A DNA stretch of 45,860 nucleotides from Candidatus Hydrogenedentota bacterium (GTDB taxonomy: Bacteria; Hydrogenedentota; Hydrogenedentia; Hydrogenedentales; SLHB01): the NCBI GenBank assembly GCA_016209895.1, contig JACQVH010000156.1, forward strand, positions 1-45,860, in the 5' to 3' direction. The translations under genes were made by a program, and so were the position numbers. Below, one piece after another: positions 15,482 to 24,017 of this stretch (position 1 is its first letter; each line of letters starts with the position of its first letter). The notes under the pieces are model-generated. The model did no database searches. It was not told the DNA's origin and saw nothing but the letters and a program-made list of their open reading frames with translations.

Positions 15482-17683
15482 CTACAGCCTTACAATCTGC
15501 ACTTCGACATTCTTGAACGCGGGCGTTTTCGAGGCGGGATCGAAGTCGCGTGGTACCAACACGTTGGCTTCCGGGTAGTACATGGCACAGTTGCCGGGGC
15601 GAATATCGAGTTCGCGCACCAAGATATTACGCATCTCGCCCACCGCCGTTCGGACCGTCACCGGTTGATTGATTTGCAGGCCCAATCGTGAGATATCGCT
15701 CGGGTGCATCATGATTACGTCACGGCGCTCCTGGCCGCGGTAGATATCCTCGTCCTCGTATACCACGGTGTTGAATTGGCCCTCGGAACGGAGCGTCATG
15801 AGACACATGCCCCCATTCTGCGCTCCTTTGAGTCGCGGCAAGGCGACGGGGTGGAACGTGGCGCGACCGGAGGGCGTGGCAAACTTCGGCTGGTGGAATG
15901 TTCGGCCTGCGATCTGAAATTCCTTCTGGGTGTTGTCAATCGTCCCGACGGCTTCATACCCCGGAACAATTTCGGCGATGGCGGCGCGAATGTTCCGGTG
16001 TGTCTGCAATGCTTTCCAGTCAATTGGCGAACCATCGGGAAACACCCGTTGCGCAATACCGGCCACCACTTCCACTTCGCTACGCGGCCCCGCGTAGCGA
16101 CGTGGACCGCCGTCGCTCATGCGGACGTAATTAAACATGGATTCCTGCGTGGTGGCCTGCGCTTCCTCATCGCGCGCGAGCACGGGCAGGATCAGCGTCT
16201 CCCGGCCCAGTCCGCGGGCATGGCCGGTATTCAGCGTCGTGCTCAGGTATACTACGAGATCAATCTTGCCCAGCGCAGAAGCCACGAACCGCGCGTCCGG
16301 ATTCGAGCCGTAAAGATTTCCCCCAACGCAGAACGCCAGCCGGATATTTCCTTCCGCCGCGCTATGCACACTGGCCAACGTATCCAATCCCGGCGCGGCC
16401 GGCAAGGATATCTTGTACTTCTCTTCGAGCCGCTTGAAGACCTCCGCCTTCAGTTTCGGCGTCACGCCCATCGAACCGATGCCTTGAACGTTGCTGTGTC
16501 CGCGGATCGGCAGGAGTCCGGCGTGCGGCCGGCCCAGCATGCCGCGCATCAGCGCAATATTGCCGATCATTTGCACATTCTGTACGCCGTGCGCATGGTG
16601 GGTAATGCCCATCGTCCAGGCGAAGACGGTCCCCTTAGATCGCGCACATAAGTCTGCAACCTGTTCCATCGTTTCGCGGGTCACACCGGACTGATTGACC
16701 ACTTCCTCCCAAGTGAGATTCCCGAGAAGTTCTTTGAATGCTTCCCAGCCTTCGGTGTGACTTGCAATGAAGTCGCGATCAATCGCATCGCGCTCCAGAA
16801 TCGCTTTCCCAATTCCAGCCAAGAACGCAATGTCGCCGCCAATGTGGGGTTGGACGTAGACATCGGCGATTCGCGTTCCGAACAACAGGCTCCAGAGATT
16901 GGAAGGTATCCGGAAGTTGACGAGTCCCACCTCTCTAACGGGATTGACCACGACGACCTTGCCGGCCCGCTTCTTCATCCGAAGGATGGCGCTGATCATC
17001 CTCGGATGATTGGATGCCGGATTCCCGCCGATGAGGAACAGCAAATCACAGTGCTCGATATCATCGAGGACAATGCTCGACGTTCCGGAACCGTAGATGG
17101 AAGACAGACCGACACCGGAGGCCTGATGACAGTAATACGAGCAATTGTTGACGTTGTTCGTGCCGTACAATCGTGCGAAGAGTTGCAGCAGAAAGCCGGC
17201 CTCGTTCGAGGAGCGGCCGCTGAAGTAAAAGAATGATTCATCCGGGCGTATTCTTCGCAGCTTGCCCGCAATCTTGTCTAACGCGTCTTCCCACGATATC
17301 GCCCGATAATGGGGATCGCCGGGACCGGCGTATAATGGCTCGACCAGGCGTCCCGACGCCTCGAGTTCGCGCGAGGTAAGCACCTGCAAATCATGCAGGC
17401 TGAAAGCTTCGAAAAAACCTTCGCGAACCCGGCCCTGCATATCCGCCGTCATCGCCTGAACGGACTTCTTGCATACTTCCGGGAAGCGGCCCTGTTCATT
17501 GACCATGCCGCCGCGCTGTCCGCCCATGCCCAGCGCGCAAGTCTTACACGCGTTCTTCGAGCGGAGCGCGCGATAGAGGCGTATAAGCCCGCCGGCCATC
17601 CGCGCCTTTCGCCATACGTACCGAATGGCCGGCCAACCTCCGCCCGCCTTCGGAACCCGCCGCGCGGAACAAACCTCCGACAT
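15482..17683 (-). CDS. Molybdopterin oxidoreductase, FdhF/YdeP-like formate dehydrogenase alpha subunit
   Basis: A 733-residue enzyme of the TIGR01701/YdeP-like branch of the DMSO-reductase family. An N-terminal Cys cluster (C46-x2-C49 ... C71) is followed by molybdopterin-binding domains with FYFSGRSSNEAGFLLQLFARLYGTNN. The motif NCSYYCHQASG places Cys185-His186 where E. coli FdhF has Sec140-His141, so Cys rather than Sec would bind Mo or W. Further hallmarks are IGGNPASNHPR, GNLYGSNPDARF and a C-terminal dinucleotide-binding beta-barrel. It probably oxidises formate, because the next gene upstream is a formaldehyde dehydrogenase; YdeP itself has no proven substrate. The start is uncertain: ATG 17683 has AGGAGG about 13 nt upstream, and the frame continues to 17752. 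No beta or gamma subunit is adjacent. Confidence 0.82.
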   Translation of the reverse strand: MSEVCSARRVPKAGGGWPAIRYVWRKARMAGGLIRLYRALRSKNACKTCALGMGGQRGGMVNEQGRFPEVCKKSVQAMTADMQGRVREGFFEAFSLHDLQVLTSRELEASGRLVEPLYAGPGDPHYRAISWEDALDKIAGKLRRIRPDESFFYFSGRSSNEAGFLLQLFARLYGTNNVNNCSYYCHQASGVGLSSIYGSGTSSIVLDDIEHCDLLFLIGGNPASNHPRMISAILRMKKRAGKVVVVNPVREVGLVNFRIPSNLWSLLFGTRIADVYVQPHIGGDIAFLAGIGKAILERDAIDRDFIASHTEGWEAFKELLGNLTWEEVVNQSGVTRETMEQVADLCARSKGTVFAWTMGITHHAHGVQNVQMIGNIALMRGMLGRPHAGLLPIRGHSNVQGIGSMGVTPKLKAEVFKRLEEKYKISLPAAPGLDTLASVHSAAEGNIRLAFCVGGNLYGSNPDARFVASALGKIDLVVYLSTTLNTGHARGLGRETLILPVLARDEEAQATTQESMFNYVRMSDGGPRRYAGPRSEVEVVAGIAQRVFPDGSPIDWKALQTHRNIRAAIAEIVPGYEAVGTIDNTQKEFQIAGRTFHQPKFATPSGRATFHPVALPRLKGAQNGGMCLMTLRSEGQFNTVVYEDEDIYRGQERRDVIMMHPSDISRLGLQINQPVTVRTAVGEMRNILVRELDIRPGNCAMYYPEANVLVPRDFDPASKTPAFKNVEVQIVRL

Positions 17684-17790
17684 GGTACTACACCGTCCTC
17701 CTGTACCGACTTGACCTAATCGAGAAAACGAAAAGGAGAGGGCACACGTCACCCTCCCCCTATCACTGAAGCCATCAATGCCCCAATGAA

Positions 17791-17813
17791 CCGGAAACTG
17801 GAAACCGGAAACT
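17791..17813. repeat. Short heptameric GGAAACY minisatellite
   Basis: Three 7-nt units (GGAAACT, GGAAACC, GGAAACT) just beyond the stop of the formaldehyde dehydrogenase gene. Confidence 0.6.
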
Positions 17814-17816
17814 AAT

Positions 17817-19007
17817 TTACGCCGCTACGAGCCCATGTGGGTCTATGACGAACTTCTTGGCCGCGCCTTTGTCGAAATCCTTGTAGCCCTTGGGCGCGTC
17901 TTCCAGCGAAATGACCGTCGCGTTGACCGCTTTGGCGATCTTTATCTTGTCATGCAGGATGCACATCATGAGTTGGCGGTTGTACTTTATCACCGGACAT
18001 TGCCCGGTGTGGAAATGATGCGACTTGGCCCAGCCCAGCCCGATGCGAATGCCGAGCATTCCAATCTTGGCGTTGGCATCCACGCCGCCCGGATCCTCTG
18101 TCACGTAGAGTCCCGGAATCCCAACCCCGCCGCCCGCGCGGGTCACTTGCATAACCGAGTTCAATACCGTGGCCGGTCGCTCGACGGTCGCCTCCGTGCC
18201 GTGGCCGCGGGCCTCGAAGCCGACACAGTCCACCGCGCAGTCCACTTCCGGTTCACCGAGAATTTGCTCGATTTGATCGGCAAGCGTGGCCCGTTTCTTC
18301 AGGTCTACCACTTCGCAACCGAAACTCTTCGCCTGCTTCAAGCGCTCCGGAATCATGTCGCCCACGATTACCGCCGCTGCGCCCAATAAGTGACAGGACG
18401 CCGCACAGGCTAGACCCACCGGTCCGGCGCCGGCCACGTACGCCGTCATCCCCGGTCCGACCCCGGCCGTCACGGCGCCGTGATAGCCGGTGGGGAAGAT
18501 GTCCGAGAGCAGGGTCAAGTCCTTGATCTTCGCCATGGCCTCGTCTCTGTCCGGGAACTTCAGCACGTTGAAATCGGCATACGGCACCATCACGTATCGC
18601 GCCTGGCCTCCGACCCAGCCGCCCATGTCCACGTAGCCGTACGCCGCGCCCGGCCGGGCCGGATTTACGTTCAGGCAGATGCCCGTCTTGCCTTCTTTGC
18701 AGTTCCGGCACCGCCCGCAAGCGATATTGAACGGGACCGAAACCAAGTCGCCTTTTTTGACGAACTCGACGTCGCGGCCCGCCTCGATCACTTCGCCCGT
18801 GATCTCGTGCCCCAGGACCAGTCCCGCCGGAGCGGTCGTGCGTCCGCGGACCATGTGCTGGTCGCTGCCGCAGATGTTGGTGGTAACGACCTTCAAGATG
18901 ACCCCGTGTTCGCACTTCCGCTTGCCCAGCGCCAGTTTGGGGTAGTCAATGCTCTGCACCTCGACGACGCCCGGCTTCAAGTACACCACGCCCTTATTAC
19001 TCGCCAT
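17817..19007 (-). CDS. fdhA: Glutathione-independent formaldehyde dehydrogenase (zinc alcohol dehydrogenase family)
   Basis: At 396 residues it matches the NAD-dependent, glutathione-independent formaldehyde dehydrogenases of the Pseudomonas putida type. Catalytic zinc ligands are C46 in NICGSDQH and H67-E68 in LGHEITGEV; the structural zinc site is C97-x2-C100-x2-C103-x7-C111. The Rossmann motif is VAGAGPVGLACAA. The long insertion typical of this subfamily (FEARGHGTEATVERPATVLN) and the GWAKSHHFHTGQCPV segment are present. It converts formaldehyde to formate (or dismutates it) in the cytoplasm. GAGGAGG lies 8 nt before the ATG. It is followed by the formate-dehydrogenase-like gene, so the pair could detoxify C1 units to CO2. 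Confidence 0.93.
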   Translation of the reverse strand: MASNKGVVYLKPGVVEVQSIDYPKLALGKRKCEHGVILKVVTTNICGSDQHMVRGRTTAPAGLVLGHEITGEVIEAGRDVEFVKKGDLVSVPFNIACGRCRNCKEGKTGICLNVNPARPGAAYGYVDMGGWVGGQARYVMVPYADFNVLKFPDRDEAMAKIKDLTLLSDIFPTGYHGAVTAGVGPGMTAYVAGAGPVGLACAASCHLLGAAAVIVGDMIPERLKQAKSFGCEVVDLKKRATLADQIEQILGEPEVDCAVDCVGFEARGHGTEATVERPATVLNSVMQVTRAGGGVGIPGLYVTEDPGGVDANAKIGMLGIRIGLGWAKSHHFHTGQCPVIKYNRQLMMCILHDKIKIAKAVNATVISLEDAPKGYKDFDKGAAKKFVIDPHGLVAA

Positions 19008-19336
19008 TGCCGACCCTCCTCTAGTTCGTCTCTTGCGCCTTAAGAACCTGAAATGAAACAGTCCTCACTGGATACAGAACACCGGCCCATGGCAATTCGA
19101 TTTCTGCGGTAAACTGTTGACAATAACGGCGGGGAAAGACCCTCACATACCGAGGAGTTGGGTACAAGAGAAACTTCGGCTTCGCTCAGCATGACAACGA
19201 GGGCGGGTGCCCGGGGAAACAAGAACGCTGCGCGGACCGCCGTAGACGTTTCCCCTTCTGTCATTCTGAGCGCAGCGAAGAATCTCGCATACCCGCAGCA
19301 CCGCGCTTTCGGCAATCAAGCCGTTTCAGGACGTAC
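19008..19336. repeat. Intergenic region with an inverted 'TTCGCTCAGNATGACA' repeat pair
   Basis: No gene is supported here. CTTCGGCTTCGCTCAGCATGACA (19173-19195) and TGTCATTCTGAGCGCAGCGAAG (19259-19280) are diverged inverted copies of a palindromic repeat widespread in intergenic DNA of many environmental bacteria. It separates the formaldehyde gene from the AAA_14 gene and could fold into a long hairpin. Confidence 0.55.
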
Positions 19337-20512
19337 TCAATTGGACACGGTAGGCAGTTCCTCGACGGTGATCGTTCTGACGCCCGGACACAGTGCGCGG
19401 AAATTCCTGCCTTCGCCCACTGACCGGCATACCACATATCCGGTCGTGGTGTAGTTCTTGATGCTTCGTGCCAGTCGGTCTAGCGGTTTACCCATATCCG
19501 GCACCGGCGTCCTTGAGGCCTTGGCTTCCAGTAGCGCAAGTTTCCTCTCTCCCAATGGTAGTACGAAATCCACTTCCAAGCCTTGTTGGTCTCGGAAGAA
19601 ATAGAGTGCCTTGGCCTTGCCGGCATGCGTCTGGCCTTTTACGATTTCCGAGGCCACGAATCCCTCGAAGATTGGTCCCAAAAACACCGAATGATTCAGC
19701 GTTTTTTCAGAGTCTATGCCCAACACGTGAGAGAGTAGTCCGGAGTCCGTGAAATAGAGCTTTGGAGATTTGATGAGACGTTTGCCGAAGTTCTCGTAGA
19801 ACGGCGGCACGAGGATGATCTGGCCTGTGATCTCAAGGATGTTGATCCATTCGCTCAACGTCGGAACTGAGACCCCCAACGGGGCGGCCAAGTCAGTCTT
19901 ATTCAACACCTGCCCACAGCGGCTCGCCAGCAGCGACAGGAACCGGTGAAACGTGGCTAGGTCACGGATTGAACTTATCGCTCGCACATCACGTTCAAGA
20001 TACGTCTGGACGTATGAACGGAACCACGTATTGGCTCCTGTCGGTCGCGCCAGAACTTCCGGGAAGCCGCCGCGCAAGACGGTTACCTTCGGGCTTTCAC
20101 GCACGGAGAACGGCAGGAGTTGGAAAACCGCGGCGCGTCCGGCCATGGACTCCGTGACTCCCTTCATCAGGGAAGCCTCCTGCGAGCCGGTGAGCAGCCA
20201 CTTCCCGAACCCGCGCGGGTTCCTGTCAATCCGGGTTCGAACATAATTGAACACCTCGGGTACGTTTTGTACCTCGTCGAGGATCGCGGGAGTCTGCAGT
20301 TCGTCCAGGAACGTGTTAGGGTCGGACCGAACGCGCGCAATGACGTCCGGGTCTTCCATGAGCACGTAGGCCGCCCTGGGGAACATGTGGCGCAGGAGCG
20401 TGGTTTTCCCCGCACGGCGTGGACCCGTGAGAATCACCGCTGGGAAGTGCCGAACGGCCTTAGATAGCTCCTTTTCGATGTCGCGCACAATGTAACGCAT
20501 TGTGAGTTTCAT
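19337..20512 (-). CDS. AAA_14/DUF4143 family ATPase
   Basis: A 391-residue protein of the widespread archaeal/bacterial ATPase family with an N-terminal AAA_14 P-loop domain and a C-terminal DUF4143 domain. Walker A is LTGPRRAGKTTLL (about 29-41), Walker B is TPAILDEVQNVP, and the sensor is WLLTGSQEA. The C-terminal part contains LYFTDSGLLSHVLGI and a PD-(D/E)XK-like core (FVASEIVK... YFFRDQQGLEVDFVL... LALLEAKAS), suggesting a nuclease fold with E, D and E-x-K residues. Physiological role unknown for the family; toxin-like or defence functions have been proposed. It starts at ATG 20512 or 20500. It lies 28 bp beyond the end of the PspA operon but its function does not obviously belong to it. 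Confidence 0.87.
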   Translation of the reverse strand: MKLTMRYIVRDIEKELSKAVRHFPAVILTGPRRAGKTTLLRHMFPRAAYVLMEDPDVIARVRSDPNTFLDELQTPAILDEVQNVPEVFNYVRTRIDRNPRGFGKWLLTGSQEASLMKGVTESMAGRAAVFQLLPFSVRESPKVTVLRGGFPEVLARPTGANTWFRSYVQTYLERDVRAISSIRDLATFHRFLSLLASRCGQVLNKTDLAAPLGVSVPTLSEWINILEITGQIILVPPFYENFGKRLIKSPKLYFTDSGLLSHVLGIDSEKTLNHSVFLGPIFEGFVASEIVKGQTHAGKAKALYFFRDQQGLEVDFVLPLGERKLALLEAKASRTPVPDMGKPLDRLARSIKNYTTTGYVVCRSVGEGRNFRALCPGVRTITVEELPTVSN

Positions 20513-20540
20513 AAACTTTCACTTTAGAAAACTCAAAATC

Positions 20541-22268
20541 TTATCCTGCGAGGGCGCGGTCTTCTAGGGCTTGCAGTTCGCGGAGTTTGCGGGCAAAGGC
20601 CTCGTATATGCCCGGTTTTTCAATCTCGCTGCGAATCTTGTCCGGCAGGTAGCGCAAATCGGTGGATTCGAGGATGGCCGCCAGCCACTGCAATTCGTGG
20701 GCTTCGCTGCGCATACTGCGGAAGTTCTTGACCACTTCACCAATCAACGCCGCGTCAAGGGGAAGATTCTGTAAGACTGACTCTCGGCGCACCCGTGTGA
20801 GGACGCTCTCGATATCGGCGCCGCTCAACGGCGGGATACCACTGAGGTCCGGCAGATTCTCTTTGGTCAGCCCCATCTTGAGTTTCCTTCCCATGGCAAG
20901 AAACATCTCCACGCGATCTTCCGCCGTCTCCGGGTAGAACAAGGGAATGTGCTCCTCGCAGCGGCCCTGTCGCTTGAGGTCAATGGGTAGGAGATCGGGC
21001 CGGCACGTGAGCAGGAACCAGATAATTTTTCCTCGGTACTGGGTGTTGCCCATTTGCGAGGCGAGTTGGGCAAATACACGGGCGCTGGTGCCCGAATCCC
21101 CTTCGGCGGTTCGATTGCCGAGGGCGGCATCCGCCTCGTCTACGATCACGGCGACCGGCCCCAACTCCCGGACGACGGATAGGATGCGTTCCAGATTGGC
21201 CTCGGTTTCGCCGACGTATTTGCTGCGGAAATTGCGGATGGTGATGCAAGGGATACCGATAGTGCCGGCATAACACAAGGCCAGAAACGTCTTGCCCACG
21301 CCCACCGGCCCGCAAACAAGATATCCCATAGGAACACTCTCGAGTTTTCCCTCTCTCACCAACCGCGCGTCGTGGACGAGGCGCTCCTTGGCCGCCTTGT
21401 GTCCGGCCACCATGGAAAGGTCGAACTTCGGCTCCACAAACTCGATCAGTCCTGGACATTGTGCCTCCATCAGGCTCTTCTTGATTTCCACAAGCTCCTG
21501 ATCCGGAAGGACCGATACGCCACCCTTTGCCGATTCCTTCTTGGCCCGGCTTGCCCGGCGCAGCATCGTATCGAGGTTGGCCAGGGTCAGCCCCGCGCTC
21601 AGGGTTGCCAGACGCTCCGCCTCCGCCCCGAGGTCAGGGAACTGTTGGAGGACAAACGCCTTCCGCTCGTCCGTCGTGGGCAGCGGCACGGCAACTTCGT
21701 CCGTGTACCCGCTCTGCACCAGCGTCGCGTTGAGTCGCGCGAGACTCTCCGTCATCAAGACGAACACCACGTTCACGCGTCGGATCACGGGACTCCGCGC
21801 CCAGTTCAAGAACGTAGCCAGGTGCGAACTGGGCCGATCTTCCGCCGGGCACACAAAGTCCACATAGTCCACTAGGACAGCCACCTTGCGCGCCCCGCCG
21901 TCTTCCGTGACGAGCAGGAGCGACACCAGCCGGTCAATCAACCGAAACGCTTGCGTTGGGTCGTTCAGACTCTCCGGACGGTCGCCCAGGACACGGTCCA
22001 GCAGATTGTTCATACGTGTCAGCCGTTGCGGGTCGCCGCCCGAATACGCGCGCAGACCACGTCCCAAGTCATAATGGAGTACCAGGTCATAGGCGCCGAA
22101 AAGCCGTCGTGTCAAAAAGTCCGTCAGCGGCTCGAACGCCGCGCGACCATTTTCCTCGCTGGCGACCAAATCCGCCACGTTTCCATGAAGGATGAACATG
22201 CTGGAACCGCCGGCAAGGTACGTCTCCTCCAACTTGCTCACCCATCCCGGCCACGACTTCGCTGCCAT
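20541..22268 (-). CDS. Two-domain AAA+ ATPase (Cdc48/katanin-like), last gene of the PspA operon
   Basis: A 575-residue protein. The C-terminal half is a classical-clade AAA module: Walker A GPVGVGKT (320-327), a substrate-facing segment NFRSKYVGETEANLERI, Walker B VAVIVDEAD (372-380), a sensor-1 region LLTCRPDLLPIDLKRQGRCEEHIPLFYP, and a C-terminal lid (GADIESVLTRV). Residues 20-240 look like a second, degenerate ATPase domain: FILHGNV at the expected P-loop position lacks GKT, but VAVLVDYVDF resembles Walker B and a four-helix lid follows (TLANLDTMLRRA). No protease domain or membrane helix is seen. It is a probable hexameric motor remodelling its operon partners, as PspF- or Vps4-like AAAs do for other membrane systems; substrate unproved. 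Confidence 0.85.
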   Translation of the reverse strand: MAAKSWPGWVSKLEETYLAGGSSMFILHGNVADLVASEENGRAAFEPLTDFLTRRLFGAYDLVLHYDLGRGLRAYSGGDPQRLTRMNNLLDRVLGDRPESLNDPTQAFRLIDRLVSLLLVTEDGGARKVAVLVDYVDFVCPAEDRPSSHLATFLNWARSPVIRRVNVVFVLMTESLARLNATLVQSGYTDEVAVPLPTTDERKAFVLQQFPDLGAEAERLATLSAGLTLANLDTMLRRASRAKKESAKGGVSVLPDQELVEIKKSLMEAQCPGLIEFVEPKFDLSMVAGHKAAKERLVHDARLVREGKLESVPMGYLVCGPVGVGKTFLALCYAGTIGIPCITIRNFRSKYVGETEANLERILSVVRELGPVAVIVDEADAALGNRTAEGDSGTSARVFAQLASQMGNTQYRGKIIWFLLTCRPDLLPIDLKRQGRCEEHIPLFYPETAEDRVEMFLAMGRKLKMGLTKENLPDLSGIPPLSGADIESVLTRVRRESVLQNLPLDAALIGEVVKNFRSMRSEAHELQWLAAILESTDLRYLPDKIRSEIEKPGIYEAFARKLRELQALEDRALAG

Positions 22269-22281
22269 TCCTATCCTTTCT

Positions 22282-23145
22282 TCAGAACTGTTCTGTTAGC
22301 AGTGGCGGCGGCGTTTCCCGCTCGAGAACCGGCGCCACGTCCAGACTCCGCATGGCTTCCTCGGTCGCCGCGATACCGTCGGTGATGCCGTCCACCTGCG
22401 CCGTGAAGTCCGCCGCGTCCCGTGTATTGATGGCCATTTCGCTGATCACGTTCACTTTTTGCTCGATACGGTCCAATTCGAGGGTAAGAAATTCCCGGTT
22501 CTCCGCGGCCCGGTCGTAGTTTTCGAGACGCTGCTTGAGGGTTGCCACCTTGTCCTGAAGAGACCGGAGCACCTTTTCGCTCCGCTGACCGGCTTGGGCC
22601 GCCTGTAATTCCTTCTGGCTGGATTCGAGTTGCTTTGCCAGTTCCGCCCGGTTGGTGCCCCAGAGGAAGCGGTTCAACGCGTCCACGCTGTATAACAGCT
22701 TCAGGAACATCCATAGCAAGCGTTCCAGGGAACCGGTCTGGAGTTCCGATGCCGGGAAATTATCCGACGACTGAAGTCCCCGGAATTGTCTCGCCAAACG
22801 GTCCAGATGCAGACACCGGTCGCGCAGCCCTTCGAATCGGGCCCACGCCTCCGGTTTCAGCACCGACTGCATTTGTTTCAGGACTTGCGTGGACTCGACG
22901 GTGCGTACCTCCGGCCGCAAGCGGGTCGAGGCGCGCGCCTCCACGGCTTTTCGAAAACGGGGTCGCGTGGACAGCAGTCCCAGATAGCCGATCTCGGCCG
23001 CGGCCACCAGCGGCAGAATCACGTCCGGTTGGCCGCTCAAGAAAGCCAGCGCCACGCCCGCGCCCAAAGCCAGCAAGTTCCAACGCCAGACGAATGCGGC
23101 CTGGACGTACTTTAGAAAACCGTATCTCGGACGAGTCGTGCTCAC
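22282..23145 (-). CDS. Membrane-anchored coiled-coil protein of the PspA operon
   Basis: This 287-residue protein has two closely spaced hydrophobic segments near the N-terminus (about 23-36 and 42-58: WNLLALGAGVALAFLSG, VILPLVAAAEIGYLGLL), probably a hairpin. Its soluble part is very rich in charged residues and Gln. Residues 165-235 are strong coiled coil (ELAKQLESSQKELQAAQAGQ, SLQDKVATLKQRLENYDRAA). No known family is recognised. Its ATG overlaps the stop codon of the ABC ATPase gene (ATGA) and the AAA gene begins 13 bp after it, so it is translated with both and may be the adaptor between the membrane complex and the AAA ATPase. Confidence 0.75.
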   Translation of the reverse strand: MSTTRPRYGFLKYVQAAFVWRWNLLALGAGVALAFLSGQPDVILPLVAAAEIGYLGLLSTRPRFRKAVEARASTRLRPEVRTVESTQVLKQMQSVLKPEAWARFEGLRDRCLHLDRLARQFRGLQSSDNFPASELQTGSLERLLWMFLKLLYSVDALNRFLWGTNRAELAKQLESSQKELQAAQAGQRSEKVLRSLQDKVATLKQRLENYDRAAENREFLTLELDRIEQKVNVISEMAINTRDAADFTAQVDGITDGIAATEEAMRSLDVAPVLERETPPPLLTEQF

Positions 23146-24017
23146 GTGCGCCCTTCTTCCAGGTCATCGAGGATTTCCCGGATATGATATACCGTATCCT
23201 GGAAGGACTTCTCGCGCATCATGGGCCGGGCGGGTCGGTCCGGCGGCGCAATGCGGAATTGATGCAAGATGGTTCCCGGGGAATTGCTGAAGAGGTAGCA
23301 CCGGTCGCCGAGGTAAACGGCCTCGTTCACGTCGTGCGTGACAAAAAACACCGTGGCCTCCACCTCTTTCCACAGTTGGATCAGTAAATCCTGCATGTTG
23401 TGGCGCGTGGCAGGGTCCAGCGCGCCGAAGGGCTCGTCCATGAGGATGACGCGCGGCTTCAGAATAAGCGTGCGGGCAATCGCCACGCGTTGTCGCATTC
23501 CTCCGGAAAGCTGATGCGGGTATTTCCGCCCGTCCTGGTCCGGGCGGAGACCGACCTTGGCAATCCATTCGTTGGCCAGCGCGTATCGCTCGCGGCGCGG
23601 CATTCCTCGGCATTCAAGGCCGAAGGCTACGTTATCCAACACGGTGCGATTGTCGAAGCTCGTGTAATCCTGGAATACCATGCCGCGGTCCGGTCCGGGT
23701 CCCGGAACCGGCAGTCCACCCAACAACACTTCCCCGTGGGTCGCGGGGTGGTGCGGCGCCAACCCGGCGATCAGCCGCAACACCGTGCTCTTCCCGCAAC
23801 CGCTAGGTCCGAGCAACGCCACGAATTCGCCCATGTGTTCCAGGTCTTCAATCCGGAATGTGACATCGCGAATTGCGGTAAAAGCTCGCTTTGTGCCCGG
23901 AGCGAAAACTTTCGTGACGCCTCGAAACTCGACGATAGGAGGCGCGTTCGGTTTTTCGCGGCCGCGCGGGGCGTCGGTGAGAGCGCAAGGCGGCGGACCC
24001 GGCGTGGATTCGGCCAT
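23142..24017 (-). CDS. ABC transporter ATP-binding protein (TauB/SsuB/NrtD type)
   Basis: In this 291-residue protein all nucleotide-binding motifs are present: Walker A GPSGCGKST (70-78), Q-loop VFQDYTSF (about 115-122), signature LSGGMRQR (170-177), Walker B ILMDEP (191-196), D-loop ALDP and switch His VTHD (H228). The sequence is closest to importers of taurine, sulfonates, nitrate or bicarbonate. It is an intact ATPase, so the complex should hydrolyse ATP. Its start and the permease stop share one base, and its stop overlaps the next gene. The divergent partners (split permease, OmpA-fused binding protein) suggest it may not serve ordinary nutrient import. Confidence 0.93.
   Translation of the reverse strand: MAESTPGPPPCALTDAPRGREKPNAPPIVEFRGVTKVFAPGTKRAFTAIRDVTFRIEDLEHMGEFVALLGPSGCGKSTVLRLIAGLAPHHPATHGEVLLGGLPVPGPGPDRGMVFQDYTSFDNRTVLDNVAFGLECRGMPRRERYALANEWIAKVGLRPDQDGRKYPHQLSGGMRQRVAIARTLILKPRVILMDEPFGALDPATRHNMQDLLIQLWKEVEATVFFVTHDVNEAVYLGDRCYLFSNSPGTILHQFRIAPPDRPARPMMREKSFQDTVYHIREILDDLEEGRT

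Noticed and set aside
22542-23387. 281-residue plus-strand frame across the PspA operon
   Set aside because: Pro/Arg-rich shadow of the coiled-coil and ABC genes, typical of GC-rich antisense frames.
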